Of a stretch of 64,000 bases of DNA, positions 25,430 through 32,978 are shown in pieces (within the stretch, counting starts at the first letter, position 1; each line of letters begins with the position of its first letter). The notes under the pieces were generated by a model. It was not told the origin of the DNA and ran no database searches. It was given only the letters and a program-made list of their open reading frames with translations. Made by a program: the position numbers and the translations under genes. The DNA lies in the NCBI RefSeq assembly GCF_001428545.1, contig NZ_LMHZ01000034.1, forward strand, positions 120,174-184,173. The letters are read 5' to 3'. Source of the stretch: Noviherbaspirillum sp. Root189. Its GTDB lineage: Bacteria; Pseudomonadota; Gammaproteobacteria; Burkholderiales; Burkholderiaceae_D.

Positions 25430-25498
25430 TTACGTTTTTCTTCCTGTCATCACAGTGGAAAAACAACATGGCCGCAGGTCTTTCAACGCTGCGGCCAT
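25430..25498 (-). CDS. Putative cysE leader peptide 2 (Cys-Cys, 22 aa)
   Basis: ATG at 25498 opens a 22-codon frame starting MAAALKDLRPCCF and ending TGRKT at TAA 25430-25432, 9 nt before the cysE ATG. The tandem Cys codons (TGT TGT, 25468-25463) fall at the T-rich tract of a perfect hairpin, the start codon in its 5' arm. No Shine-Dalgarno sequence precedes the ATG, although the frame is open further upstream without a stop for about 20 codons. Translation is therefore unproven. Confidence 0.45.
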   Translation of the reverse strand: MAAALKDLRPCCFSTVMTGRKT

Positions 25499-25499
25499 G
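25459..25499 (-). promoter_or_regulatory. Candidate transcription attenuator of cysE
   Basis: On the minus strand a perfect 11-bp stem CATGGCCGCAG (25499-25489) / CTGCGGCCATG (25477-25467) with an 11-nt loop is followed by TTGTTTTT (25466-25459). It lies about 40-80 nt upstream of cysE in the same orientation. No minus-strand gene lies directly upstream that would need termination, so it is better read as an attenuator than as a plain terminator. Confidence 0.6.
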
Positions 25500-25529
25500 G
25501 TTAGTCGACAAAAAACGTGCGCGTGCGCG

Positions 25530-25601
25530 TCAGCGAGTCGCCTTCCCAGGCCGACTGCGACAACAACCCGGCATGCGGGTGAAAACACTTTGCTTGTCCA
25601 T
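25530..25601 (-). CDS. Putative cysE leader peptide 1 (Cys-Cys, 23 aa)
   Basis: ATG at 25601 opens a 23-codon frame beginning MDKQSVFTRMPGCCRSR, with TGT TGT at codons 13-14 (25565-25560) and TGA at 25530-25532. The frame could start further up at 25649 (MSHRIIHK). No Shine-Dalgarno is visible at either start. It lies wholly upstream of the second leader frame and the hairpin. Confidence 0.4.
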   Translation of the reverse strand: MDKQSVFTRMPGCCRSRPGKATR

Positions 25602-25776
25602 TTGTCGAATCAAAAAGTAAATAAGCTTATGTATTATTCGATGGGACATTAAAGCATATTTCAGTTTTTTGCGTGCGTCGTGCATGCGCACTTGGGTGAC
25701 CGCGCAAGTCAAGTTAAGTCAAGGTATGCATCTTGCAAGTGCATACCACTTTGTTCTTTGCAATTTGTTGGTAACT

Positions 25777-26247
25777 ATGGAGACACAACGCATAGGTTTG
25801 ATTTCAGATACCCATGGGCTGCTGCGACCGGAGGCGCGCTTTGCGCTGAACGGTGTGAGCCGCATCATCCATGCCGGAGACATCTGCAACGCAAAGGTGC
25901 TGGAGCAACTGGAAGAGATCGCACCGGTGATCGCGGTGCGCGGCAACAATGACCGGGGTGACTGGGCCATGGCGCTGCGCGAGAAGGAAGTAATCGAGGT
26001 GGACGGCGTGAAGATCTATGTCGTGCACGACCTGCATGACCTCGATATCGATCCGGCGGCGGCGGGCATCAAGGTCATCATCTCCGGCCATTCGCACAAG
26101 CCATCGGTAAAAAAGGAAAAAGGCGTGCTCTACGTCAATCCGGGCAGCGCCGGTCCACGTCGCTTTCGCTTGCCGATTTCACTGGCGTTTCTTGAAGTAA
26201 CTAACGGAATACCGAAAGCCGAGCTGCAGACCTTAGAAGTGGACTAA
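25777..26247 (+). CDS. YfcE/MJ0936-type metallophosphoesterase
   Basis: A 156-aa calcineurin-like phosphoesterase. Metal-binding motifs are in order: ISDTHG near residue 9, HAGDIC, GNNDRGD and the paired His in SGHSHKP near residue 110. This small size is normal for the YfcE family of phosphodiesterases, which hydrolyse model phosphodiesters and possibly cyclic nucleotides. The native substrate is not known. I start at ATG 25777 (METQRIG); the longer frame from 25669 would extend into the shared region with the cysE leader and lacks family similarity. It is divergent from cysE. Confidence 0.88.
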   Translation: METQRIGLISDTHGLLRPEARFALNGVSRIIHAGDICNAKVLEQLEEIAPVIAVRGNNDRGDWAMALREKEVIEVDGVKIYVVHDLHDLDIDPAAAGIKVIISGHSHKPSVKKEKGVLYVNPGSAGPRRFRLPISLAFLEVTNGIPKAELQTLEVD

Positions 26248-26308
26248 GAGCCCCCATCAAAATGACGATCGAGACACGCCGATGATCGGGGTTCCTGACA
26301 ATCAGGGC

Positions 26309-27952
26309 TCAATACATCAGTTCACCGGCATGCCCGCCGCCGCGCACATCGGTATTGCCCATGATGCTCAGCGCGACCGCTTCCGCCACCTTGATGCCGT
26401 CGACGCCTGCGGACAAAATGCCGCCGGCATAACCTGCGCCTTCGCCCGCAGGGAAAAGGCCGACCGTGTTCATGCTCTGGAAATTTTCCTGGCGCTTGAT
26501 GCGTATCGGCGACGAGGTGCGCGTTTCTACACCCGTCAAGACCGCGTCGCGCATGGCGTATCCCCTGATCTGGCGGTCGAACGCCGGCAGTGCTTCGCGC
26601 ATTGCTTCGATCGCATAGTCGGGCAGCGAAGGACCGAGATCGGTCAGCGTCACACCCGGCTTGTACGAAGGCTGCACCGTGCCGAATTCAGTGGATGGCT
26701 TGCCGGCGATAAAATCGCCGATCAGCTGGCCCGGCGCATTGTAATTGCGTCCGCCCAGCACGTAGGCGCGTGACTCCAGCTCACGCTGGAAATCGATGCC
26801 GGCCAGCGGGTGGCCCGGATAATCGTCCGGCGTGATGCCGACCACGATGCCGCTGTTGGCATTACGCTCGTTGCGTGAATACTGGCTCATGCCATTGGTG
26901 ACGACGCGTTCCGGCTCCGAAGTGGCGGCAACGACGGTGCCGCCTGGGCACATGCAGAAGCTATAGACCGAACGGCCATTGCGCGCATGGTGTACCAGTT
27001 TGTAATCGGCAGCGCCCAGCAAGGGGTGGCCGGCAAATTTGCCGAAGCGCGCGCGGTCAATCAGCGATTGCGGATGCTCGGCACGGAAGCCGATCGAGAA
27101 GGGCTTGGCTTCGATATAGACGCCGCGCTCATACAGCATCTGGAAGGTGTCACGCGCGCTGTGGCCAACCGCCAGCACCACGTGTTCGGTTGCGATACGT
27201 TCGCCGCTTTCGAGTACCACGCCGCGCACCTGGCCCTTGTCGATCTCGATGTCGGTGACCTTGGCTTCGAAGCGAAATTCGCCGCCCAGCGATTCAATCG
27301 TCTCGCGCATGGCCTCGACCATTTTGACCAGGCGGAAGGTGCCGATATGCGGCTTGCTGACGAACAGAATTTCTTCAGGCGCATGCGCCGCCACGAATTC
27401 GGTCAGCACCTTGCGGCCATAATGCTTGGGGTCTTTAATCTGGCTGTGCAGCTTGCCATCGGAAAACGTCCCCGCGCCGCCCTCACCGAATTGCACATTC
27501 GACTCGGGATGCAACTCGCGCTTGCGCCACAAGCCCCAGGTGTCCTTGGTACGTTCGCGGACGACCTTGCCGCGTTCGAGAATGATCGGGCGAAAGCCCA
27601 TTTGCGCGAGGATCAGCGCCGCGAAGATGCCACAGGGACCGAAGCCGATCACCACCGGTCGCAACAGCAGCGCAGCGGGTGCCCTGGCGACGTATTTGTA
27701 ACCGGTGTCGGGGCTGACCGTGATATTGGGAGTGCCCTGCAATCGTGCCAGTACGACGGATTCGTCGCGCACATTGACGTCGATGGTGTAGACCAGGTTG
27801 ATCGCGCTGCGTTTGCGGGCATCGTAGCCGCGCCGGAACACGGTATAGCCGAGCATTTGGTCTGCGGGAATCTGCAGCCGCGAAAGGATGGCCGCCTGAA
27901 GGTCGGCTTCGGGATGGTCGAGCGGAAGTTGTACGTTGGTCAGTCGCAGCAT
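26309..27952 (-). CDS. FAD-dependent dehydrogenase (COG2509-like)
   Basis: A 547-aa flavoprotein of the group of uncharacterised NAD(P)/FAD-dependent oxidoreductases. It has a short N-terminal alpha/beta domain (residues 1-95, LPLDHPEADLQAAIL), then the dinucleotide fold VVIGFGPCGIFAALILAQMG, an EGGAGTFSDGKL motif, a second binding region (VLAVGHSARDTFQML) and the C-terminal GLFPAGEGAGYAGGI that contacts FAD. These proteins are thought to act on tRNA- or isoprenoid-like substrates, but this is not established. The gene is alone, with no operon partner visible. Confidence 0.85.
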   Translation of the reverse strand: MLRLTNVQLPLDHPEADLQAAILSRLQIPADQMLGYTVFRRGYDARKRSAINLVYTIDVNVRDESVVLARLQGTPNITVSPDTGYKYVARAPAALLLRPVVIGFGPCGIFAALILAQMGFRPIILERGKVVRERTKDTWGLWRKRELHPESNVQFGEGGAGTFSDGKLHSQIKDPKHYGRKVLTEFVAAHAPEEILFVSKPHIGTFRLVKMVEAMRETIESLGGEFRFEAKVTDIEIDKGQVRGVVLESGERIATEHVVLAVGHSARDTFQMLYERGVYIEAKPFSIGFRAEHPQSLIDRARFGKFAGHPLLGAADYKLVHHARNGRSVYSFCMCPGGTVVAATSEPERVVTNGMSQYSRNERNANSGIVVGITPDDYPGHPLAGIDFQRELESRAYVLGGRNYNAPGQLIGDFIAGKPSTEFGTVQPSYKPGVTLTDLGPSLPDYAIEAMREALPAFDRQIRGYAMRDAVLTGVETRTSSPIRIKRQENFQSMNTVGLFPAGEGAGYAGGILSAGVDGIKVAEAVALSIMGNTDVRGGGHAGELMY

Positions 27953-28156
27953 GCGGGCAATCCGGAAAAATTCTGTGGGGACGGACTGTCGCGGCGTGTT
28001 GGCAGAGTGACAGCGATCCGGGCCAACGCCGGAGGGCGAGCATTGGCAGGCCGGTATTTTACTCTACTGGGGTGATGGTGCGAAAAGGCCGGTCAGCGTT
28101 CGCTTGCATCGCGTAAGGCATATTGCCGCGACGAGCGTCCGCTGGCCGGTCGCCTC

Positions 28157-28606
28157 TTAGGTGCTGCGATACTGGTCGCGCAGGCTCTTTACCTGGTCAT
28201 GGTTCTGCAGCACGCCCTGGTACTGGCGTTCAACCATGGTCCGTACTTCCACCGGCAAGTTCTTTTCAAGTGCGCGGCGATAGCTGGAGACGGCGACATC
28301 TTCGCCACGCTCGCACTCCTGCAGCACGGCCTTGTCGTCCTTACCCGTGATCATCGACTTGATGTCGACCCAGCGGCGATGCAGTGCACCGCCCAGGCCA
28401 CCGCTGGTTTCCGGGTCGCCGCCATACGAGCGCACCGCATTCTGCAGTTCGGTGGCCGCAGCGGCGCAGGCTTGCGCACGATTGGCAAAGAAGGCCTTGA
28501 GCGTCGGATCCTTGGCATCGTCGGCGCAAGCACGAAAACCGTCTTCGCCATCCTTGCTGGTTTCGATCAGGTCGTTCAGCGTCGTGATTACATCATCGTT
28601 ATCCAT
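28157..28606 (-). CDS. PA2169 family four-helix-bundle stress protein
   Basis: A 149-aa protein with ferritin-like/DUF2383-type helices, beginning MDNDDVITTLNDLIETSKDGEDGFRACAD and containing FFANRAQACAAAATELQ and GGLGGALHRRWVDIKSMITGKDDKAVLQECERGED. This matches the PA2169 family, which is seen near stress and biofilm genes; its molecular function is unknown to me. AAAGGAAACGAC precedes ATG 28606, so the longer frame to 28696 is rejected. A DUF4142 gene, another helical stress-type protein, lies just upstream on the same strand. Confidence 0.85.
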   Translation of the reverse strand: MDNDDVITTLNDLIETSKDGEDGFRACADDAKDPTLKAFFANRAQACAAAATELQNAVRSYGGDPETSGGLGGALHRRWVDIKSMITGKDDKAVLQECERGEDVAVSSYRRALEKNLPVEVRTMVERQYQGVLQNHDQVKSLRDQYRST

Positions 28607-28817
28607 GTCGTTTCCTTTATAAAACTTACCGGCGATTTCTTTCGCCAGGCGGCAGCAATTTGATGAGGTGCGCGAAGTACGGTCAGGACGGAGCACCGCC
28701 GTATGTCGTAAGTATGTCCGGTGACATGGGGAGCATTCCGGTCACCACCGCAAGGCAATGCGCCGCGTGGGACGGCACATTGCTTACGTCGTACAACAGG
28801 TCACACTGACTGTGTAT

Positions 28818-29519
28818 TTACTTGTCGCTGGAAGCACGGCCGCTGCCGGAAGCGCTCGAGCCCTTGGCAGAGGACGAACCGCTGCTGGAAGACTTCTTGC
28901 CGGTTTGATCCTGTGCCATCGTCAGGTGGTTGTCGACGATCGGGGCAGTTTTCGCTGCCATCGTTTTCAGATCCGGATCCTTGGCATTCTTTTGCGCCTT
29001 GGAAAGCAGCTGATGCGTGTTCTTGTGATCGCGCACGCCAACCTGGTTCATGTACATCTTGTCGAACTTGTCGCCCTCGAGAGCGCTCAGCGCCTTTGCC
29101 GCGGCCTTGTGTTTCATGTCAGTCTCGGTTGGGAGGGTCACGCCTTTTTGTTGCGCCAGCTGCTCCAGTTCTTTTTGCGATTGGGTATGATCATCAATCA
29201 TCTTCTGCGCAAAGGTCTTGACCTGATCGTTCTGGGATTTCTCCAGCGCCAGCTTGCCTGTTTCAATTTCCGCCAGATTCGCTTCTGCCAGATCGCGCAT
29301 CATTTTCTGGTCAGCCTTGGCGACTGAACTGTTACTGCCTTTGCTTGCACCCGACGAACCGGTACCGGACGATCCGGACATGGCGCCGGACTGGGTGTTG
29401 CCCCCTGCCGTGCCGCTGCCGGTCGTACCGGTGCTTTGTGCATACACAGAGGCACTACCGAACATCATTGCCAGTGCGGCAACTCCGAGCATGCGATTGA
29501 GGTTTTTGCGTTGTTGCAT
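28818..29519 (-). CDS. DUF4142 periplasmic protein
   Basis: A 233-aa exported protein. The signal peptide is evident (MQQRKNLNRMLGVAALAMMFGSASVYA). A Ser/Gly/Thr-rich linker (residues about 28-65) leads to a DUF4142 four-helix domain (KADQKMMRDLAEANLAEIETGKLAL ... QMIDDHTQSQKELEQLA ... HKNTHQLL), then another Ser/Gly-rich disordered tail. DUF4142 is ferritin-like in fold and is found in many stress-induced periplasmic proteins; the function is not known. The start is followed by a conventional signal peptide; AAGGAG lies nearby upstream (ctgAAGGAGattcc). Confidence 0.88.
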   Translation of the reverse strand: MQQRKNLNRMLGVAALAMMFGSASVYAQSTGTTGSGTAGGNTQSGAMSGSSGTGSSGASKGSNSSVAKADQKMMRDLAEANLAEIETGKLALEKSQNDQVKTFAQKMIDDHTQSQKELEQLAQQKGVTLPTETDMKHKAAAKALSALEGDKFDKMYMNQVGVRDHKNTHQLLSKAQKNAKDPDLKTMAAKTAPIVDNHLTMAQDQTGKKSSSSGSSSAKGSSASGSGRASSDK

Positions 29520-29653
29520 CTGGAATCTCCTTCAGGAACATGATGGCAATAGCCATCGGAATACATCATTTGATGTATTCCGATGTTAGGCAATGTATGT
29601 GCCAATAGCCTGCATGTCCCTTCCTGGCTGGGCTGCCATAGAAGGAGGTGATC

Positions 29654-29761
29654 GTGCATGCAATGCACGTCTGGAAGACTCTACAGAGGGGCGGAAAAAA
29701 TTACAGATTTACAAGCACGGGATCCGAACAGTATTCGTGGTCACGTTGTTTGTTTGCTTGA
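29654..29761 (+). CDS. Possible 35-residue small ORF with perfect Shine-Dalgarno
   Basis: The sequence AAGGAGGTGATC (29642-29653) is a full complement of the 16S rRNA 3' end. It directly precedes GTG 29654, with GGAGG 5 nt from the start. The frame codes for 35 residues (start VHAMHVWKTLQ, end SRCLFA) and stops at 29759-29761. The peptide has no recognisable family. The palindrome GTGCATGCAATGCAC (29654-29668) overlaps its start. It may be a real small gene or the ribosome-site match may be chance. Confidence 0.35.
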   Translation: MHAMHVWKTLQRGGKNYRFTSTGSEQYSWSRCLFA

Positions 29762-29818
29762 ACAACACGTGGCCGGTCTAGCGAACTCGAATGCGTTTAT
29801 GGCGCAACAAACCGAATG

Positions 29819-29850
29819 ACAAAAAAATGCCAAGGCTTTCGCCCTGGCAT
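29819..29850 (-). terminator. Rho-independent terminator of the prkA-yeaH-spoVR operon
   Basis: On the minus strand the hairpin ATGCCAGGGCGAAAGCCT followed by TGGCAT has a GAAA tetraloop, one mismatch, and a run of seven T. It lies about 155 nt past the spoVR stop, with other hairpins in between. Confidence 0.8.
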
Positions 29851-30004
29851 CAAGTCTTGCCGGTTTCCCGGCAAGCGCCCATGAAAAGAGACATGGCGAT
29901 AATGACCGCATTGCATGCGAAGCAAAACAATGCGGCAGGGTCGCAATGGGCGCCACAGCGTCTTTGACGCTCCCCGTTCCTGTGGCGTCCGGCGCACCCC
30001 TCCC

Positions 30005-31585
30005 CTAGCTACCGCGCTGCCTCTTTTCGCATTTGCATTCCGTCGTTTCTACTACCTTGCCATCCGGATCGACAGTTTCCAGGATGACGTCAAATCCCCA
30101 TAGACGCGCGACGTGCTTGAGCACCTCACCGGTCTGGTTCGAAAGTGGCCTGCGCAGATACTGGTTATGACGCAGCGTCAGTGCGCGATGACCATGCGTG
30201 TCGACTGACCACACCTGTATGTTGGGTTCACGGTTGCCCAGGTTGTACTGCCCGGCAAGCTGTTCGCGCAGGTAGCGATAACCGGCATCGTCATGGATTG
30301 CCGAAATCGCCAATTTGTCTTTCTTGTCGTCGTCCAGCACCGCGAAGAAATGGAAATCGCGGATGACTTTCGGCGACAGGTATTGCGCGATGAAGCTTTC
30401 ATCCTTGAAGTTGCGCATCGCGAAGTCGAGCGTTTTCTTCCAGTCGCTGCCGGCAATATCGGGAAACCACTGGCGATCTTCGTCAGTCGGGTTTTCGCAG
30501 ATGCGGCGAATGTCCTGCATCATCGCAAAGCCCAGCGCATACGGATTGATGCCGTTGAAATACTTGCTGGTCACCGGCGGTTGATACACAACGTTGGTAT
30601 GGCTCTGCAAAAACTCCATCATGAAGCCGTTACCGACCACGCCCTCGTCGTACAACTGGTTGAGGATGGTGTAGTGCCAGAACGTGGCCCAGCCTTCATT
30701 CATTACCTGCGTCTGGCGTTGCGGGTAGAAGTACTGAGAAATCTTGCGCACGATACGAACGACCTCGCGCTGCCATGGTTCCAGCAGCGGTGCCGACTTT
30801 TCGATGAAGTACAACAGATTTTCCTGCGGCTCCGCAGGGAAACGTGACGGACCGGTTTCCTGTACCACCTCGGCCTTGCGTGGAATCGTGCGCCACAAGT
30901 CATTGACCTGGGATTGCAGGTAACGCTCGCGGTCTTCCTGACGCTCGCGCTCCTCCGCCATTGACAGCTTGGCGGGACGCTTGTAACGGTCCACGCCATA
31001 GTTCTGGAGCGCATGGCAGGAGTCGATCAGCAACTCCACCGCGTCGATGCCATAGCGCCGCTCGCAGTCGGCGATATAGTTCTTGGCGAACACCATGTAG
31101 TCAATGATCGCTTCGGCGTCGGTCCAGGTGCGGAACAGGTAATTGTTCTTGAAGAAGGAGTTGTGGCCGTACGAAGCATGCGCGATCACCAGCGCCTGCA
31201 TGGTCAGGCTGTTCTCTTCCATCAAGTAGGCGATGCATGGGTTCGAATTGATCACGATCTCATACGCCAGGCCCATCTGACCGCGCTTGTAACTCTTTTC
31301 CGTGGACAGGAACTGCTTGCCATAGGACCAGTGTGCATAGGACACCGGCATGCCGACCGACGCATACGCATCCATCATTTGCTCGGCGGTGATGACTTCG
31401 AGTTGGTTCGGATAGGTATCGAGTCCGAAGCCTTCCGCGACGCGGCGGATTTCTTCGTGAACGGATTCGATCAGCTCGAAGGTCCACTCCGACTGCTCGG
31501 GCAGGCGGAACGGCTTGCCGGCCTTTTTGCGTCCGGGTTTGGCAGCCGTTTTCCTTGCGGGTTTCTTGATCGCGGTTGTCGTCAT
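30005..31585 (-). CDS. SpoVR family protein (YcgB-like)
   Basis: A 526-aa protein of the SpoVR/YcgB family, full length. The basic N-terminus (KKPARKTAAKPGRKKAGK) is unusual for the family and looks like a disordered extension of about 24 residues. The rest shows the family's DTYPNQLEVITAEQMMDAYASVGMP and NPYALGFAMMQDIRRICENP stretches. The ATG overlaps the yeaH stop as ATGA, so translation is coupled. In many proteobacteria the PrkA-YeaH-SpoVR trio is induced in stationary phase or nitrogen stress; the molecular function of SpoVR is unknown. This is the last gene of the operon. Confidence 0.93.
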   Translation of the reverse strand: MTTTAIKKPARKTAAKPGRKKAGKPFRLPEQSEWTFELIESVHEEIRRVAEGFGLDTYPNQLEVITAEQMMDAYASVGMPVSYAHWSYGKQFLSTEKSYKRGQMGLAYEIVINSNPCIAYLMEENSLTMQALVIAHASYGHNSFFKNNYLFRTWTDAEAIIDYMVFAKNYIADCERRYGIDAVELLIDSCHALQNYGVDRYKRPAKLSMAEERERQEDRERYLQSQVNDLWRTIPRKAEVVQETGPSRFPAEPQENLLYFIEKSAPLLEPWQREVVRIVRKISQYFYPQRQTQVMNEGWATFWHYTILNQLYDEGVVGNGFMMEFLQSHTNVVYQPPVTSKYFNGINPYALGFAMMQDIRRICENPTDEDRQWFPDIAGSDWKKTLDFAMRNFKDESFIAQYLSPKVIRDFHFFAVLDDDKKDKLAISAIHDDAGYRYLREQLAGQYNLGNREPNIQVWSVDTHGHRALTLRHNQYLRRPLSNQTGEVLKHVARLWGFDVILETVDPDGKVVETTECKCEKRQRGS

Positions 31586-32847
31586 TTCGGTTGTTTCTTG
31601 AACAGTTCACGGAACACCGGATAGATATCGGCCGGTGACTCGATTTTCTGCATCGCGAAGTGCGGACAATGGTCGGGGACCTGTGTGTATTCGTGCCACA
31701 GGTTCTGCGGTTCGCCATCGGTGATCTCGACATACGCGTAGTACTGGACCATCGGCATGATCTTGTTGATCAGCAGTTCGCGGCAGGTCACGGAATCGTT
31801 ATCCCAGTTGTCGCCGTCCGACGCCTGCGCCACATACACATTCCAGTCGCTGCTGGCATAGCGTTCCTGGATGACCTTGTCGAGCAGGACCAGTGCGGAA
31901 GACACCACGGTGCCGCCCGATTCGCGCGAGTTGAAGAACTCGTCCTCGGTCACTTCGGTCGCCTGCGTATGGTGGCGGATGAAGACCACTTCGATCTTTT
32001 CATACGCGCGCTCAAGGAACAGGTAGAGCAGGATGAAGAAGCGCTTTGCCGCATCCTTCTTGGCCTGGTCCATCGAACCCGACACGTCCATCACGCAAAA
32101 CATCACGGCCTGGCTGGACGGCTTCGGTACCTTGATACGGTTGCTGTAACGCAGGTCAATCGGATCGAGGAAAGGAATCGCATGCAAGCGGGTGCGCAGT
32201 TGATGAATTTCCTTGCGCAACGCCAGGATGCGATGATCGTCCTCGAACGTCGTCTGCATCAACTGGGCGAGTTCCTCCTCTGCTTCCCTGAGGCGCTTGC
32301 GCGACTTTCCGCCGACTGCGATACGGCGGCCGAGCGCACCGCGCAGCGAACGCAATACGTGGATGTTCGACGGCGTGCCGGACACGGTGTAACCGGCACG
32401 TTGCTGCTTGAACTCGGTAATCGACTTCAGTTGGGTCTTGACCAGGTTAGGCAGTTCGAGGTCTTCGAAGAAGTAGTTCATGAACTCTTCGCGGGTCAGC
32501 TCGAACGCGAAATCGTCTTCGGTGATTTCCTCGCTGTTGCCTCCCTTGCCCTTGCCGGAACCAGCACCGCCTTTCGGCCGCTGGATCTGGTCGCCTTTTT
32601 GATATTCCTTGTTGCCGGGACGAACGACTTCCCATACGCCGCCATGCGCATGGCCGAACGTCGGTTCATTGATGTCCTTGACGGGAATGGATACTTTTTC
32701 GCCCTTCTCGATATCCTTGATCGAGCGGCCTTTGATTGCGCGCGCAACGGCGTCCTTGATCTGGCCCTTGTAACGCCGTAAGAAGCGTTCGCGATTGCCA
32801 GCGGACTTGTTTTTACCCTGCAAGCGCCGGTCGATGAGGTGAGCCAA
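31582..32847 (-). CDS. yeaH: YeaH/YhbH family protein (DUF444)
   Basis: A 421-aa DUF444 protein. The N-terminal KGRSIKDIEKGEKVSIPVKDINEPTF is typical, a Gly-rich linker follows (GGAGSGKGKGGNSEE), and the C-terminal half is von Willebrand A-like with a MIDAS-type DVSGSMDQAKK motif. The start is TTG 32847: AGGAGG sits 6 nt upstream and no ATG fits. yeaH normally pairs with prkA; YeaH is thought to act with the kinase. It lies between prkA (131 nt upstream, containing a hairpin) and spoVR (4-nt overlap). Confidence 0.92.
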   Translation of the reverse strand: MAHLIDRRLQGKNKSAGNRERFLRRYKGQIKDAVARAIKGRSIKDIEKGEKVSIPVKDINEPTFGHAHGGVWEVVRPGNKEYQKGDQIQRPKGGAGSGKGKGGNSEEITEDDFAFELTREEFMNYFFEDLELPNLVKTQLKSITEFKQQRAGYTVSGTPSNIHVLRSLRGALGRRIAVGGKSRKRLREAEEELAQLMQTTFEDDHRILALRKEIHQLRTRLHAIPFLDPIDLRYSNRIKVPKPSSQAVMFCVMDVSGSMDQAKKDAAKRFFILLYLFLERAYEKIEVVFIRHHTQATEVTEDEFFNSRESGGTVVSSALVLLDKVIQERYASSDWNVYVAQASDGDNWDNDSVTCRELLINKIMPMVQYYAYVEITDGEPQNLWHEYTQVPDHCPHFAMQKIESPADIYPVFRELFKKQPK

Positions 32848-32930
32848 ATTGCCTCCTGAAACAGTATGGGCGTTTGTTATTGCTCTTTTCCTTGATAGAA
32901 GAAAGAGCTTCCCGCTTCATCCTGCAGGCC

Positions 32931-32953
32931 CCTTCCCCCTGCAAGGGGGAAGG
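32931..32953. repeat. REP-like hairpin between prkA and yeaH
   Basis: CCTTCCCCCT (32931-32940) and AGGGGGAAGG (32944-32953) are perfect complements with a GCA loop. A second small hairpin CCCGC...GCGGG follows at 32956-32970. Neither has a T run in the direction of transcription, so they are not obvious terminators; they may affect mRNA stability. Confidence 0.75.
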
Positions 32954-32978
32954 AGCCCGCGCGGAGCGGGACGTTACA

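Larger units (their letters stand above)
29520..30004. other. Intergenic region rich in hairpins and a strong ribosome-site sequence
   Basis: About 485 bases upstream of the DUF4142 gene and downstream of spoVR. The left part holds a 12-nt match to the 16S tail complement and a 35-codon frame (29642-29761). The right part (29819-29995) is the structured 3' untranslated region of the spoVR operon. Confidence 0.6.

Noticed and set aside
26987-28075. 362-residue plus-strand open frame
   Set aside because: It lies antisense to the FAD dehydrogenase gene; no motif, no ribosome site.
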